From the NCBI RefSeq assembly GCF_006715145.1, contig NZ_VFMR01000001.1, positions 310,001 through 374,000 on the forward strand: a stretch of DNA of 64,000 nucleotides, given 5' to 3'. This document shows, one piece after another, positions 18,668 through 27,687 of the stretch. This stretch comes from Microbacterium sp. SLBN-146 (GTDB lineage: Bacteria > Actinomycetota > Actinomycetes > Actinomycetales > Microbacteriaceae). The first letter of the stretch is position 1. Every line of letters begins with the position of its first letter. The position numbers were made by a program, and so were the translations under genes. Below the pieces are notes generated by a model. It was not told where the DNA came from, made no database searches, and saw only the letters and a program-made list of their open reading frames with translations.

Positions 18668-20335
18668 TCAGCGCCCTGCGGAACGGCGGACGAGCAGCGC
18701 GATGTGGAGGGCGGTCTGCATCTCGCCGTCGTCGAGGTCGGCGCCCAGAAGCTCCTCGATGAGCGCGATGCGCTGGTAGAACACCGACCGCGAGAGGTGC
18801 GAGGCGGCGGCCGCCGCCGTCCGATTGCCGGGGTGGGCGAGCATCGCCTCCAGCACGTCGAGAAGGTCGCCGCCCCGCACCAGATCGTGCTCGATGAGCG
18901 GCGCGAGCATCCGCTCGCCGTGCTCGATGACCCGATGGTCGCCCCGCAGCGCGGTCACGAGCTGAACAAGAGGCCGATCCTCCGCTCGCCGCAGCGCGGG
19001 TCCGCGTCCGGGCTTGCGCCGTCGTCCGCGGGCGAGGTCGACCGCTTCACGCAGCGACACGAGCGCGGCTTCGACCCCGTCGGCCCTCCGCCCGATCGAC
19101 ACGACGAGCCGATCGCGCTCCTCGGCCGTGTCGACGAGCGCTCCCGCGAAGGCGAGTACAGCCTCATCCGAGAAGTCGACGTGCGCTGGAAGAGACAGCA
19201 GCAGGGTCGTCGCCGGCTGCACGACGCCGTCGGGTGCCGATCCCGCGAGCGCACGGCCGCGCAGGCCGCGAGCCGCGGCATCCGCTGCCTCGGGGCTGAC
19301 GACGGCACCGGATGCCACGATCCCGAACAGCTGCGTTCCGGACAGGGGAAGCCCGCCCGCCTCGAGCCGCGCGGCCGCACCGCCGATGCCCGCGAAGCGT
19401 CCGGCCACGAGTCCGTCGACGAGACGGCGGCGACTGATCCGCCCCCACTCGTCGGTGTCGCCGTCGGCGAGCCGCCCCACCGCGAGCGCGATCGCCGCCT
19501 GCTCGAGGACAGCGGTCCGACCGGCGGGGTGCGGTGGCCCGGGAAGAACGACGAGGTGTCCCCAACGGATGCCGCGGGCCTCGACGGGTACGACGAGCCA
19601 CTCGTCCGCCGCGGGCGCGCCGCCGCGCTCCTGCCGCTGCGCGGCGCGGCGATGTGCGGAACGGGAGCGCAACTCCCACTCGGAGAACAGCTCCTCTTCG
19701 AGCGCGAGCGGAACCTCGGCCGCGATCACTTCGTGCGCCCGATTCTCGAGGATGACGGGGGCACCGAGGGTCTGCGCGAGCTGGTGGACGACGAAGTCCG
19801 CCGGCGACCCCCGCAACGCCAGGGCCGTGAACCGCTCGCGCACTTCGTCACGAGCTCGCAGGGCATCGTTCTGGTCGGAGATGATGCGCCCGTGCACCGC
19901 CTGCGTGAGCCCGACGAACTTCACTTCGCGATGCAGGACCGCGAGGGCGAAACCGCGATCGCGGGCGACGTCGACGAGTTCGGGCGGAGGTTCCGTGAAG
20001 TGGGTTCCGAGTTCGAGCACGACCCCCACGACTCCGACATCGGCGAGCTCGTGGGCGAAGCGGCGACGCTCGTCGGCGTCATCGGGCCACGCGGAGCCTG
20101 TCGTCAGAAGCATCTCGCCGCCGTCGAGCAGTCGTGCGACGCCGGCGCTGTCGGAGACGTGGAGCCAGCGAACGCGGCCGTCGAGGACGCCGTCGCCGAC
20201 GAGCACCTCGGGGACCCCCTCGGCGAACGCCTCGAGCGCCAGCACGTCGCGCACGGACGGCAGAGTCTCGCGCGCGGACAGCGGCGTCGGACGATCCGTC
20301 TGTGTGACGACATCTTCACGACGTTCGGGAAACAT
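18668..20335 (-). CDS. PucR-family transcriptional regulator
   Basis: A 555-residue regulator: an N-terminal PucR domain (TLPSVRDVLALEAF onward), a GGDEF-like/CdaR central region, and a C-terminal PucR helix-turn-helix containing NRTAAAAASHLSRSVFYQR near residue 505. Such proteins usually activate catabolic operons for purines, amino acids or polyamines upon ligand binding. It is divergent from the class III aminotransferase at 20438, which is its probable target, and the polyamine operon ends just on the other side, facing it. ATG at 20335. Confidence 0.88.
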   Translation of the reverse strand: MFPERREDVVTQTDRPTPLSARETLPSVRDVLALEAFAEGVPEVLVGDGVLDGRVRWLHVSDSAGVARLLDGGEMLLTTGSAWPDDADERRRFAHELADVGVVGVVLELGTHFTEPPPELVDVARDRGFALAVLHREVKFVGLTQAVHGRIISDQNDALRARDEVRERFTALALRGSPADFVVHQLAQTLGAPVILENRAHEVIAAEVPLALEEELFSEWELRSRSAHRRAAQRQERGGAPAADEWLVVPVEARGIRWGHLVVLPGPPHPAGRTAVLEQAAIALAVGRLADGDTDEWGRISRRRLVDGLVAGRFAGIGGAAARLEAGGLPLSGTQLFGIVASGAVVSPEAADAAARGLRGRALAGSAPDGVVQPATTLLLSLPAHVDFSDEAVLAFAGALVDTAEERDRLVVSIGRRADGVEAALVSLREAVDLARGRRRKPGRGPALRRAEDRPLVQLVTALRGDHRVIEHGERMLAPLIEHDLVRGGDLLDVLEAMLAHPGNRTAAAAASHLSRSVFYQRIALIEELLGADLDDGEMQTALHIALLVRRSAGR

Positions 20336-20366
20336 CGCGGGCCCCCTTGCTTTGGCACACTGGGTT

Positions 20367-20376
20367 CTGATCAGAC
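20367..20376. promoter_or_regulatory. Palindrome in PucR/aminotransferase divergent promoter
   Basis: TCTGATCAGA (20366-20375) is a perfect 10-bp palindrome in the 102-bp region between the two divergent genes, followed by ACTAGGT, a weak -10-like sequence for the aminotransferase. It is a plausible operator for the PucR protein. Confidence 0.4.
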
Positions 20377-20437
20377 TAGGTCATGCCGGTCGATCTGTCC
20401 GGCCACCTCCGCCGGCTTCCCCTGAGAGGATCCGCTC

Positions 20438-21805
20438 ATGGTCGAATCATCCACATCGCTCGCCGACGCCGAGGCCGAAGCCCGGGTCCGCGCCGACGAC
20501 CGCGCGCATGTGTTCCACTCGTGGAGCGCGCAGGCGCTCATCGATCCGCTTCCCGTCGCGGGAGGCGCGGGAGCGACGTTCTGGGACTACAACGGCACGA
20601 GCTACCTCGACTTCTCGTCGCAGCTCGTCAACCTGAACCTCGGCCACCAGCATCCGGATCTCGTGGCCGCGATCCAAGAGCAGGCAGGACGACTCGCGAC
20701 GATCGCCCCCGCGATGGCCAATGACGTGCGCGGCGAGCTCGCCCGCCGGATCTGCGACGTCGCGCCGGACGGCTTCTCGAAGGTCTTCTTCACGAACGGC
20801 GGCGCCGACGCGAACGAGAACGCCGTGCGGATGGCACGGATCGTGACGGGCAAGCGCAAGGTCCTCTCGGCCTACCGCAGCTATCACGGCAACACGACGA
20901 CCGCGATCTCGCTCACGGGCGACCCACGGCGCTGGGCGAACGAGCCGGCGGATGGATCGGTCGCGCACTTCTTCGGGCCGTATCCGTACCGCTCGGCGTT
21001 CCACTCCTCGACCCCCGAGGAGGAGTCGGCGCGGGCCCTCGCACACCTCGAGCAGACGATCGTGCTGGAAGGCGCGTCGACGATCGGCGCCATCATCCTC
21101 GAGTCGATCGTCGGCACGAACGGCGTGCTCATCCCCCCGCCCGGTTACTACGCCGGGGTTCGCGAGCTGTGCGACCGGTACGGCATCCTCCTGATCGCCG
21201 ACGAGGTCATGGTGGGATTCGGCCGCGTCGGCGAGTGGTTCGCGTTCCAAGCTTTCGACGTCGTGCCCGACCTCATCACGTTCGCGAAGGGCGTCAACTC
21301 GGGCTACGTGCCGCTCGGCGGGGTCGTCATCTCCGATCGCGTCGCGGCGCACTTCGACACGACGGTCTTCCCCGGCGGACTCACGTACTCGGGTCATCCG
21401 CTCGCGTGCGCCGCGGGGGTCGCAACCTTCGAGGTGTTCGAGCGCGACGGCATCCTCGAGCGCGTCCGCGACCTCGGGACGCGCGTCGTCGAGCCCCGCC
21501 TTCGCGCCATGGCTTCGCGGCATCCGTCCGTCGGCGACGTGCGCGGCATGGGCCTGTTCTGGGCGATCGAGCTCGTGAAGAACCGCGAGACGCGCGAACC
21601 GCTCGTGCCCTTCAACGCAGCCGGAGCGGATGCCGCGCCCGTCGCCGCCGTCGCCGCCGCGTGCAAGCGGGAGGGCGTCTGGCCCTTCACGCACTTCAAC
21701 CGCCTGCACGTCGCGCCACCCCTCGTGATCACGGAGGACGAGCTCGTCCGAGGCCTCGAGGTCATCGACCGCGCCCTCGACGTCGCCGACACCTACGCCG
21801 TCTGA
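20438..21805 (+). CDS. Class III aminotransferase (aspartate aminotransferase family)
   Basis: A 455-residue PLP enzyme of the omega-aminotransferase class. ADEVMVGFGR carries the PLP-ring aspartate (Asp255) and FAKGVNSGYVPLGG the Schiff-base lysine (Lys284). GxDANENAVRMAR in the N-terminal half is the phosphate-binding turn. Such enzymes transfer the terminal amino group of GABA, putrescine or beta-alanine to pyruvate or 2-oxoglutarate. Located beside PucR and the polyamine operon, it would take putrescine or GABA to the semialdehyde. ATG at 20438 with GAGAGGAT upstream. Confidence 0.9.
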   Translation: MVESSTSLADAEAEARVRADDRAHVFHSWSAQALIDPLPVAGGAGATFWDYNGTSYLDFSSQLVNLNLGHQHPDLVAAIQEQAGRLATIAPAMANDVRGELARRICDVAPDGFSKVFFTNGGADANENAVRMARIVTGKRKVLSAYRSYHGNTTTAISLTGDPRRWANEPADGSVAHFFGPYPYRSAFHSSTPEEESARALAHLEQTIVLEGASTIGAIILESIVGTNGVLIPPPGYYAGVRELCDRYGILLIADEVMVGFGRVGEWFAFQAFDVVPDLITFAKGVNSGYVPLGGVVISDRVAAHFDTTVFPGGLTYSGHPLACAAGVATFEVFERDGILERVRDLGTRVVEPRLRAMASRHPSVGDVRGMGLFWAIELVKNRETREPLVPFNAAGADAAPVAAVAAACKREGVWPFTHFNRLHVAPPLVITEDELVRGLEVIDRALDVADTYAV

Positions 21806-21822
21806 GCCCGGGCATCCGTCGC

Positions 21823-21879
21823 TCACTTGTCGCAAAGGGCGGCCTCGCGCGCTCCCAACCCGCCATTCGAGACTAGTGA
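21823..21879. repeat. Imperfect inverted repeat, ACTTGTCG family
   Basis: CTCACTTGTCGCAAAGGGCGG pairs imperfectly with the segment ending in CTAGTGAA around 21860-21880, in the convergent gap between the aminotransferase and SUMF1 genes. The left arm resembles that of the element at 60056-60120 (ACTTGTCGTAAATGGCG). Confidence 0.55.
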
Positions 21880-21901
21880 ACCTCCCGAAGCCCGGGGCGG
21901 G

Positions 21902-22645
21902 TCAGCGGCGCGGGGTCCAGCCGGGAGGGGTCGGCCCGTCGAGGGCGGCGCGTTCGCGATCCGCGGCGGCGGACCAGCCCTGCGCGGCATCCGCCGTGTC
22001 GAAACCGCCCCGCGCGACGCGGAATCCCACGTCGTCGTGGTGCATGCGCGGCGCACCCCCGCGCCGTGTCGAGGCGCGGACGCTCCACGCGTCATCGGCG
22101 AAACCGCCGCCGCGGAACACCCGGTACGCGTCGTATCGCGCCGGGTCGAGGAGGTCCCAGCACCACTCCCAGACGTTCCCGAGAGTGTCGAAAAGACCGA
22201 AGAGGTTCGGATGCCGCCCGCCGATGTCCTGCGGTGACGTGACGCCGTCGGCGCTGGTCCACGCGACCTCCGCGAGCGGACCGTAGTGCGGGCCCGTCGA
22301 GCCGGCGCGGCACGCGTACTCCCACTCGGCTTCCGTCGGGAGTCGGTAGCCGTCCGAATCGACATGCCACGTGACCTCTTCGCCCTCGAAGGTGTAGGCG
22401 CTGTCGAGTCCCTCCCACTCCGACGCCGCATTGCAGAAGCGGACGGCGCGCAGCCAGCTCACGTCGACGGCGGGGCGCCGCGGATGCCGCGAGGGTTCGC
22501 CGAGGATCTCGGCGAGCTGCTCCTCGGTCACGGGGAAGACGCCGATCTCGAACGCCTCGAGCTCGACGGTCCACCTCCGTGAGCGCCGAGCGTCGTGCAT
22601 CGTCACCGTCCCCGCCGGCAACGCACGCATCTCGAAATCGGGCAC
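21902..22645 (-). CDS. SUMF1-fold (formylglycine-generating enzyme-like) protein
   Basis: A 247-residue protein with the SUMF1/FGE-sulfatase fold: VFPVTEEQ, LPTEAEWEYACRAG, DTLGNVWEWCWD, VFRGGGF and GFRVAR in order. Genuine aerobic formylglycine-generating enzymes carry two active-site cysteines just after the RGGS motif; here that segment reads RGGGFADDAWSVRASTR without them, so formylglycine formation is unlikely. Other members of this fold are EgtB-like or binding proteins. GTG at 22645 was chosen; a TTG 16 codons upstream is an alternative. No sulfatase gene is nearby. Confidence 0.82.
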   Translation of the reverse strand: MPDFEMRALPAGTVTMHDARRSRRWTVELEAFEIGVFPVTEEQLAEILGEPSRHPRRPAVDVSWLRAVRFCNAASEWEGLDSAYTFEGEEVTWHVDSDGYRLPTEAEWEYACRAGSTGPHYGPLAEVAWTSADGVTSPQDIGGRHPNLFGLFDTLGNVWEWCWDLLDPARYDAYRVFRGGGFADDAWSVRASTRRGGAPRMHHDDVGFRVARGGFDTADAAQGWSAAADRERAALDGPTPPGWTPRR

Positions 22646-22812
22646 GGCGCGAGTATGCCACGTCGCCTGCACGCTCCCGCCGGACGTGCCCAATCCGAGC
22701 GGTCCAGCGCGACGAATATCAGACGCCCGAACACGGCGTCGGACGGGAATGCAGAACGGATCCCATGCGTTGGCATGAGAGCCGGTCCGGGAGAGGACCG
22801 CAGGAGGGGAAC

Positions 22813-23220
22813 GTGGGTAAGAACTACGTCGACATCGAGAACGACCGAGGCGAGACGCTGCGCTACCGCAAGCACGTCAACGGGCGGGGGCTCATCGCGC
22901 ATGGCGCGAAGGTCCACCCGAGCGCGGTCGTCGAAGCGGGCGCTTACGTCGAGCCCGGCGCGCAGGTCGCGGCCGGTGCGCACGTCGGCCGTGGCGCATG
23001 GGTCGAATCGGACGCCGTCATCGGCCCGGACGTCACGATCGAGCCGCTCGCGCACATCGGTTCGGGTGCCGCGATCGGTGCGGGAGCCAAGATCGGCATC
23101 CGCACCCAGATCGGAACGGGCGCGCACGTCGCGGTCGGCTCACTCATCGGCGACAACGAGACGGTCGGCGACGGAGAGCACGTCGCGACGGATCGCCGCG
23201 GCCTCCGCCTCGCGGCCTGA
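22813..23220 (+). CDS. Left-handed beta-helix (hexapeptide-repeat) protein
   Basis: A 135-residue protein made of hexapeptide repeats ([LIV]-G-x-x-x-x) from about residue 30 on: HPSAVVEAGAYVEPGAQV and so forth, about five turns. This is the acyltransferase-type parallel beta-helix, but it is short and I see no acceptor-binding domain or clear catalytic histidine. The GTG start follows GAGGGG. The C-terminus trails off as GDGEHVATDRRG. It might be a carbonic-anhydrase-like or acyl-transferase subunit; function not assignable. Confidence 0.8.
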   Translation: MGKNYVDIENDRGETLRYRKHVNGRGLIAHGAKVHPSAVVEAGAYVEPGAQVAAGAHVGRGAWVESDAVIGPDVTIEPLAHIGSGAAIGAGAKIGIRTQIGTGAHVAVGSLIGDNETVGDGEHVATDRRGLRLAA

Positions 23221-23225
23221 GTCCC

Positions 23226-26200
23226 CTACGCGAGGTCGCGCAACCGCGCAACGAATCCGTCCCCGGCGCGACGCTCGTACGTCACGGCGATGATCAGCAG
23301 GACGGCGCCGACGACGGCGAGCGTGATCCACCACGGCATCGCTTCGATTCCACGCCCGATCTGCACGAGGAACGCGAGCACGTTCTCCACGGGAAGCACG
23401 ACGATTCCGATGACGAACGGCGCGGCGAGGCGGCGAGCGGCCCCGACGAGGATCGCCAGGAGCGCCAGCACGATCACGAGGATCGCACGCCACGTCAGCG
23501 GATCGGTGAACGTCGCCGCGATCGAGCCACTGAGGACCACGACGAGGCCCGGTGCGAGGAGCGCCCACGACCCGGAGAACCCCGCAGGCCACGCCGACAG
23601 TGACCGGATGCCACGGGCCGTGGCATCCGTCTGGTCAGGCAGCTGCACCGGCACCCCCATCTGACGCCGCAGGGCGATCCAGCCGGCGGAAAGCAGCGCG
23701 ACGCCCAGCGGCAGCGAGAACCACTCGACGCGGAGGTCGCGCGGGCTCCACGCCACGACCGCTGTGGCGAATGCGAGGCCGAACAGGAACCACACCGGCG
23801 GCAGCGACGTCACACCGCGCACGCCGCGCCATGCCGCGACGACGACCGTGACGAGGAGCGCGAGCATGAGCGCCCACATCGTCCAGATCGCGAACCAGTC
23901 GCGCTCGATCGCCGCCCACGTGCCCACCGCGAGGTAGGCGAACGCCGGTGCCGTCAGCCACAGCGATGGCCGGGCCGTGCGATCCGGCGAGCGAAGTGCC
24001 CGCGCCGCGACGGCCGCCGCACCGGCACCCGCGAGAGCGAGAGCGGCGCACGTCACGATGACGGGGACGCCAGCGGGCAGGGCATCGACGCCGAGCCCGA
24101 AGCGCACACCCTGCACGGCGCCGGCCGCGGCGGCCACGATCGCAGCCGCCAGGGTCACGGTGCGGAGCGGCGCGAGCCTCCCACGGAGGACGGCCCCCGC
24201 GGCCGCGAGCGCCCAGGCCGCCGCGACGAGCGCGAGGGCACGCGAAGGCGGCCCGACGAGGGCGGTCACCACGACGAGCGGCACGATCGCCGACCCGATG
24301 CCCGCCGCGTACAGCTCGCGCGCCTGCCGCCCGATGCCGGTGAGGATGGCGCCGACGAGCGCCGCAACGAGCGCCGGCGGCAGCAGGTACGCCTCGAGCA
24401 GGCCGACACCGGCGAGCCCCCACCCACACCAGAGCGCGCCCGTGAACGCCGCACCCGCCAGCCACCAGCCGTATCGGCGGTCGCCCCACAGGGCCGTGAC
24501 GACTCCCGCGACGCCGAGGACGGCGAGCACGACGAGGGAGGTGCCGAGGCCCGCGGCATCCCGAACGAGCGCGAGTCCGACGGCGATCACCGCGGTCAGC
24601 AGCGTCGTCACCTCGACGCCGATCCGCACGAGGGCCGCGTCGCGTGCGCCGATGCGCGGCGCGAGAAGCGCCCGGAGGCCCGGGCCGGACGGCAGCACGA
24701 CGCCCACGAGTACAGCGATGACGGGGAGGACGACGGGTGAGCCGCTCCCCGCGAGCAGCTCGGCACCGACGCAGACGATCACGACCGCGAGTGCGGGAAC
24801 GAGCACGCCGGCCGCCGCGAGGCGCAGCGGCATCACGAGTCCCGCACGGCGGGTGACGACGAGGGCGAGGGCAAGCGCGAAGATGAGGCTCGTCGACAGG
24901 GCTGTCCAGCCGCTCCGCACGAAGATGACCTGCGCGACGCCGAGAAGGAACGGCACGGACGTCACGGCGAGCACGGCGTACCAGTCCCGCACACGCACCC
25001 GCCGGGCGAAGGTCGCGGCGATCCCCACGATCGCCCCCGCCGACGTCGTGAGGCACAGGATCGCGATGCCGTCGAGACGGGCGAGCGACAGGCCCGTGGC
25101 GAAGACGACGAGGGCGTAGGCGTATCCGGCGCCGACGTGCAGGAACCGGACGGATGCCGGGACGGTCGCTGCCAGCGCGCCGACCGCGACGACGACGGCG
25201 GCTCCCGCCCAGACCGCGAGGTCGAGGTCTCGCCACGACAGGATCGCGGCGAACAGCACGAGCACGTGCGCTGTCGCGGCGAGCGGAACCCTGAGAGCGG
25301 GGCGCCGAAACGACGAGAGGCGCGCGACGGCGAGGCTCAGGAGGATCGCGGCGCCGAGTCCGAGGGTGATGCGGCCCCACACGGCGATCATGGGGATCGT
25401 CAGGACTGTCAGCACGGCCATCCCCGCGTACCAGACGCCCAGGGAGGCGACCCAGCGCATGCCGAGCGGGATCGCGGGGGTTCCGGATGCCGGATCCGGA
25501 CCGGGCAGCGGAGTCGGGCGGGGTTCGGAAGGACGGAGGCGCTCGCGTAGCATCCCGAACGCGGCGAGCCCCACGGCGAGCGCGGCGAGTCCGCAGGCCA
25601 CGGCGACGGAGAAGCCGCCGTCGTCGGTCGCGTAGACGTCGCCGCCGAGAACGGCGGAGGCGCCGAGGGCGAGGGCCGCGAGCATCGGCGGCGCGGCCGT
25701 CAGCGCGACGACGGCGATCGCACCGCCCGCGAGGTACCCGGGCTCGATCGTGCGGGGCATCGGAGCGAGCGCGGCCATCGTGATCCCGCCGAGGACGGCC
25801 GCTGCGGGGATCGCCGTCCACCACCAGACTCCCGCCGGAAGCCCGATCGTGAGAGGCAGCACGGCGACGGCGGCGGTGCCGAGCGCGCCGCCGAGGAAGC
25901 TCCACATGCGACGGCCGGGGTGATGCGTCGAGAAGACGGAGAGAAGAGCGGATGCCGCCAGCACACCGCACACGCCGGCGGGAAGCTGCTCGGGTGGGAG
26001 GCCTCCGAAGAGCACCGGTTGCAGCACGGCGGCCGCGAGCGCGATCACCTCGATCACGGTGAGCGTCGCGCGCTCGCTGCGGAGCGACGTGTCGAAGCGG
26101 CGTGCGAAACGACCGGTGAGAAGGAGGAGCGCGAAGCCCGCCACGGCAGCACCGAGCGACCCGAGGATGGGTGCGTCCGCCGCGAGGCCGAGCATCGCCG

Positions 26201-26879
26201 GGACGAGCGTCAGGGCGACGAGCCCCGACCACAGCCATGCCCGCAGCCGCAGGACGAGGGCAAGACCCGCGAGCGCAGCGCCTGCGACGAGAGTCGCGAT
26301 GGCCGCGACGAACCACTCGGCGCCGACGGAGGCGACGGCGATCGCCCGCACGTCGAGTCCTACGAAGACGACGCCGAGCGCCCCGACGGCTTCGGCCGAG
26401 AAGCTCAGGCCGCGGCGCTGCAACGCGGCGGCACCGCCGAGGAACACGAGTGTCACGGCGCCGACGATGAGTCCGCGTGCGAGCGGATCGGTGACGTCGG
26501 GGTTGAGGAACGTGAAGACGATCGCGGCGACCGCGACGAGCCCCGCCCCGGCGACGGCGAGGACGGACTGCACCGTCGCACTCGATCGGGGTGCGCGGTC
26601 TGCTCGCGGCGCGATGACGGGAGCGGGCTCGGGGGCCGCGGCATCCGTCACCCGGGTCGGCACGCGATCGAGGACCTCCTGCCTCGTGCGGAGGGCTTCG
26701 ACGGCGGCGAGCGACGCGTCCCACAGCTCGCCGCCGATCGGGCCCGAGTAGTCGGCGCCGCACCGGTGGCAGTGGCGTCCGTCGAGCCCGGCACCGCAGC
26801 GCGGGCAGGACAGAGAGTCCTCGAGGCGCGCGATGGCGTCCGCGCTCCATCGGGGGCGTTGGGGCGTGAGGGTGCTCAT
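23226..26879 (-). CDS. Giant polytopic membrane protein (SCO7613 C-terminal domain type)
   Basis: A 1217-residue protein with a cytosolic N-terminal zinc ribbon (CPRCGAGLDGRHCHRC, about residues 25-40), a roughly 60-residue linker, and then close to continuous hydrophobic sequence suggesting more than 30 transmembrane helices rich in Ala, Val, Leu and Gly. It matches the actinobacterial family named after SCO7613. No enzymatic motif is visible and its role is unknown. ATG at 26879 overlaps the stop of the upstream small HTH gene (ATGA), so the XRE/DUF2975 pair and this gene form one operon. Confidence 0.85.
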   Translation of the reverse strand: MSTLTPQRPRWSADAIARLEDSLSCPRCGAGLDGRHCHRCGADYSGPIGGELWDASLAAVEALRTRQEVLDRVPTRVTDAAAPEPAPVIAPRADRAPRSSATVQSVLAVAGAGLVAVAAIVFTFLNPDVTDPLARGLIVGAVTLVFLGGAAALQRRGLSFSAEAVGALGVVFVGLDVRAIAVASVGAEWFVAAIATLVAGAALAGLALVLRLRAWLWSGLVALTLVPAMLGLAADAPILGSLGAAVAGFALLLLTGRFARRFDTSLRSERATLTVIEVIALAAAVLQPVLFGGLPPEQLPAGVCGVLAASALLSVFSTHHPGRRMWSFLGGALGTAAVAVLPLTIGLPAGVWWWTAIPAAAVLGGITMAALAPMPRTIEPGYLAGGAIAVVALTAAPPMLAALALGASAVLGGDVYATDDGGFSVAVACGLAALAVGLAAFGMLRERLRPSEPRPTPLPGPDPASGTPAIPLGMRWVASLGVWYAGMAVLTVLTIPMIAVWGRITLGLGAAILLSLAVARLSSFRRPALRVPLAATAHVLVLFAAILSWRDLDLAVWAGAAVVVAVGALAATVPASVRFLHVGAGYAYALVVFATGLSLARLDGIAILCLTTSAGAIVGIAATFARRVRVRDWYAVLAVTSVPFLLGVAQVIFVRSGWTALSTSLIFALALALVVTRRAGLVMPLRLAAAGVLVPALAVVIVCVGAELLAGSGSPVVLPVIAVLVGVVLPSGPGLRALLAPRIGARDAALVRIGVEVTTLLTAVIAVGLALVRDAAGLGTSLVVLAVLGVAGVVTALWGDRRYGWWLAGAAFTGALWCGWGLAGVGLLEAYLLPPALVAALVGAILTGIGRQARELYAAGIGSAIVPLVVVTALVGPPSRALALVAAAWALAAAGAVLRGRLAPLRTVTLAAAIVAAAAGAVQGVRFGLGVDALPAGVPVIVTCAALALAGAGAAAVAARALRSPDRTARPSLWLTAPAFAYLAVGTWAAIERDWFAIWTMWALMLALLVTVVVAAWRGVRGVTSLPPVWFLFGLAFATAVVAWSPRDLRVEWFSLPLGVALLSAGWIALRRQMGVPVQLPDQTDATARGIRSLSAWPAGFSGSWALLAPGLVVVLSGSIAATFTDPLTWRAILVIVLALLAILVGAARRLAAPFVIGIVVLPVENVLAFLVQIGRGIEAMPWWITLAVVGAVLLIIAVTYERRAGDGFVARLRDLA

Positions 26880-27097
26880 GCGTCGCCCTCCTCATCGGGA
26901 ACCCACTGCAGGATGTCGCCCGGCTGACATTCGAGAACGCGGCAGATCGCGTCGAGCGTCGTGAAGCGGATGGCCTTGGCTCGCCCGTTCTTGAGCACCG
27001 ACACGTTCGCGGGGGTGATGTCGATCGCGGCGGCGAATTCGCCCACGGACATCTTCTTCTTCGCCAGTTCGACGTCGAGGTTGATGATGATGGCCAT
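26876..27097 (-). CDS. Small XRE/Cro-like HTH regulator (YozG-like)
   Basis: A 73-residue single-domain helix-turn-helix protein: AKKKMSVGEFAAAIDITPAN and VSVLKNGRAKAIRFTTLD, ending CQPGDILQWVPDEEGDA. This is the YozG subgroup, almost always encoded beside a DUF2975 membrane protein, as here (ATGA overlap). The pair probably senses a membrane signal and regulates its own operon. The repeated TATCGA operator-like sites lie upstream of the operon. Confidence 0.9.
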   Translation of the reverse strand: MAIIINLDVELAKKKMSVGEFAAAIDITPANVSVLKNGRAKAIRFTTLDAICRVLECQPGDILQWVPDEEGDA

Positions 27098-27573
27098 CAC
27101 ACGACCTCCGAGAGGTCCTGCTCGAGCTGCCAGGCCTTTTTCAGCAGCCCGCGGAGGACGACGATGAGGAGCGAGAGCCCGCCGCCCACGACGAGACCCA
27201 GCACGCACAACAGCGTGATGGAGGCGTTCTCGACGCCGGTCACCATGAACGTCACGAGGGTCACCGCGACGAGGAAGGTCGCGAACCCGACGGCGCCGAG
27301 ACTCACGTCGACGTCGGGGAACGCCCGCTCGCTGAAGATCGCGTCGCGGCGGACGAGTGACAGCAGACGCCAGACGCAGACGAGCACGACCTGGACGCAG
27401 ATGAGGAACAGGATGCCGACGATGATGCCCGGCACTTGGAGATAGGCGATCTCGTGGTACCTCCACGCCGACTGCGCAGCGACCGCCGGAATGACGAAGA
27501 TCTGGCACGTGACGAGGAGCGCGATAAGCGCGCCGATCAAGACCTTGAGAACGAGGATCGTAGAGCGCTGCAT
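27097..27573 (-). CDS. DUF2975 membrane protein
   Basis: A 158-residue protein with four hydrophobic segments (about residues 10-32, 45-70, 90-115 and 120-145), matching DUF2975. It is the membrane partner of the YozG-like regulator that overlaps its stop codon. First gene of a three-gene operon with the regulator and the 1217-residue membrane protein. ATG at 27573 preceded by GGACC, a weak ribosome site. The biochemical role of the family is unknown. Confidence 0.88.
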   Translation of the reverse strand: MQRSTILVLKVLIGALIALLVTCQIFVIPAVAAQSAWRYHEIAYLQVPGIIVGILFLICVQVVLVCVWRLLSLVRRDAIFSERAFPDVDVSLGAVGFATFLVAVTLVTFMVTGVENASITLLCVLGLVVGGGLSLLIVVLRGLLKKAWQLEQDLSEVV

Positions 27574-27581
27574 GGTCCACC

Positions 27582-27629
27582 TATCGAAAATCGGCGATCA
27601 TCTATCGAAAAACGATAGCTATCTATCGA
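27582..27629. promoter_or_regulatory. Three 21-bp-phased TATCGA repeats, candidate operator array
   Basis: TATCGA occurs at 27582-27587, 27603-27608 and 27624-27629, exactly 21 bp apart, i.e. on the same helix face; the first two continue as CTATCGAAAA. The middle one is also part of an inverted repeat TATCG-AAAAA-CGATA (27603-27617). The array begins 9 bp upstream of the DUF2975 start and is the natural operator for the XRE protein of this operon. Confidence 0.7.
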
Positions 27630-27687
27630 CCTTCAACGCAACCCCGCATCGCTGCCGGCCCCGCCCCCTTCTGCCCGTGCCCCTTTT

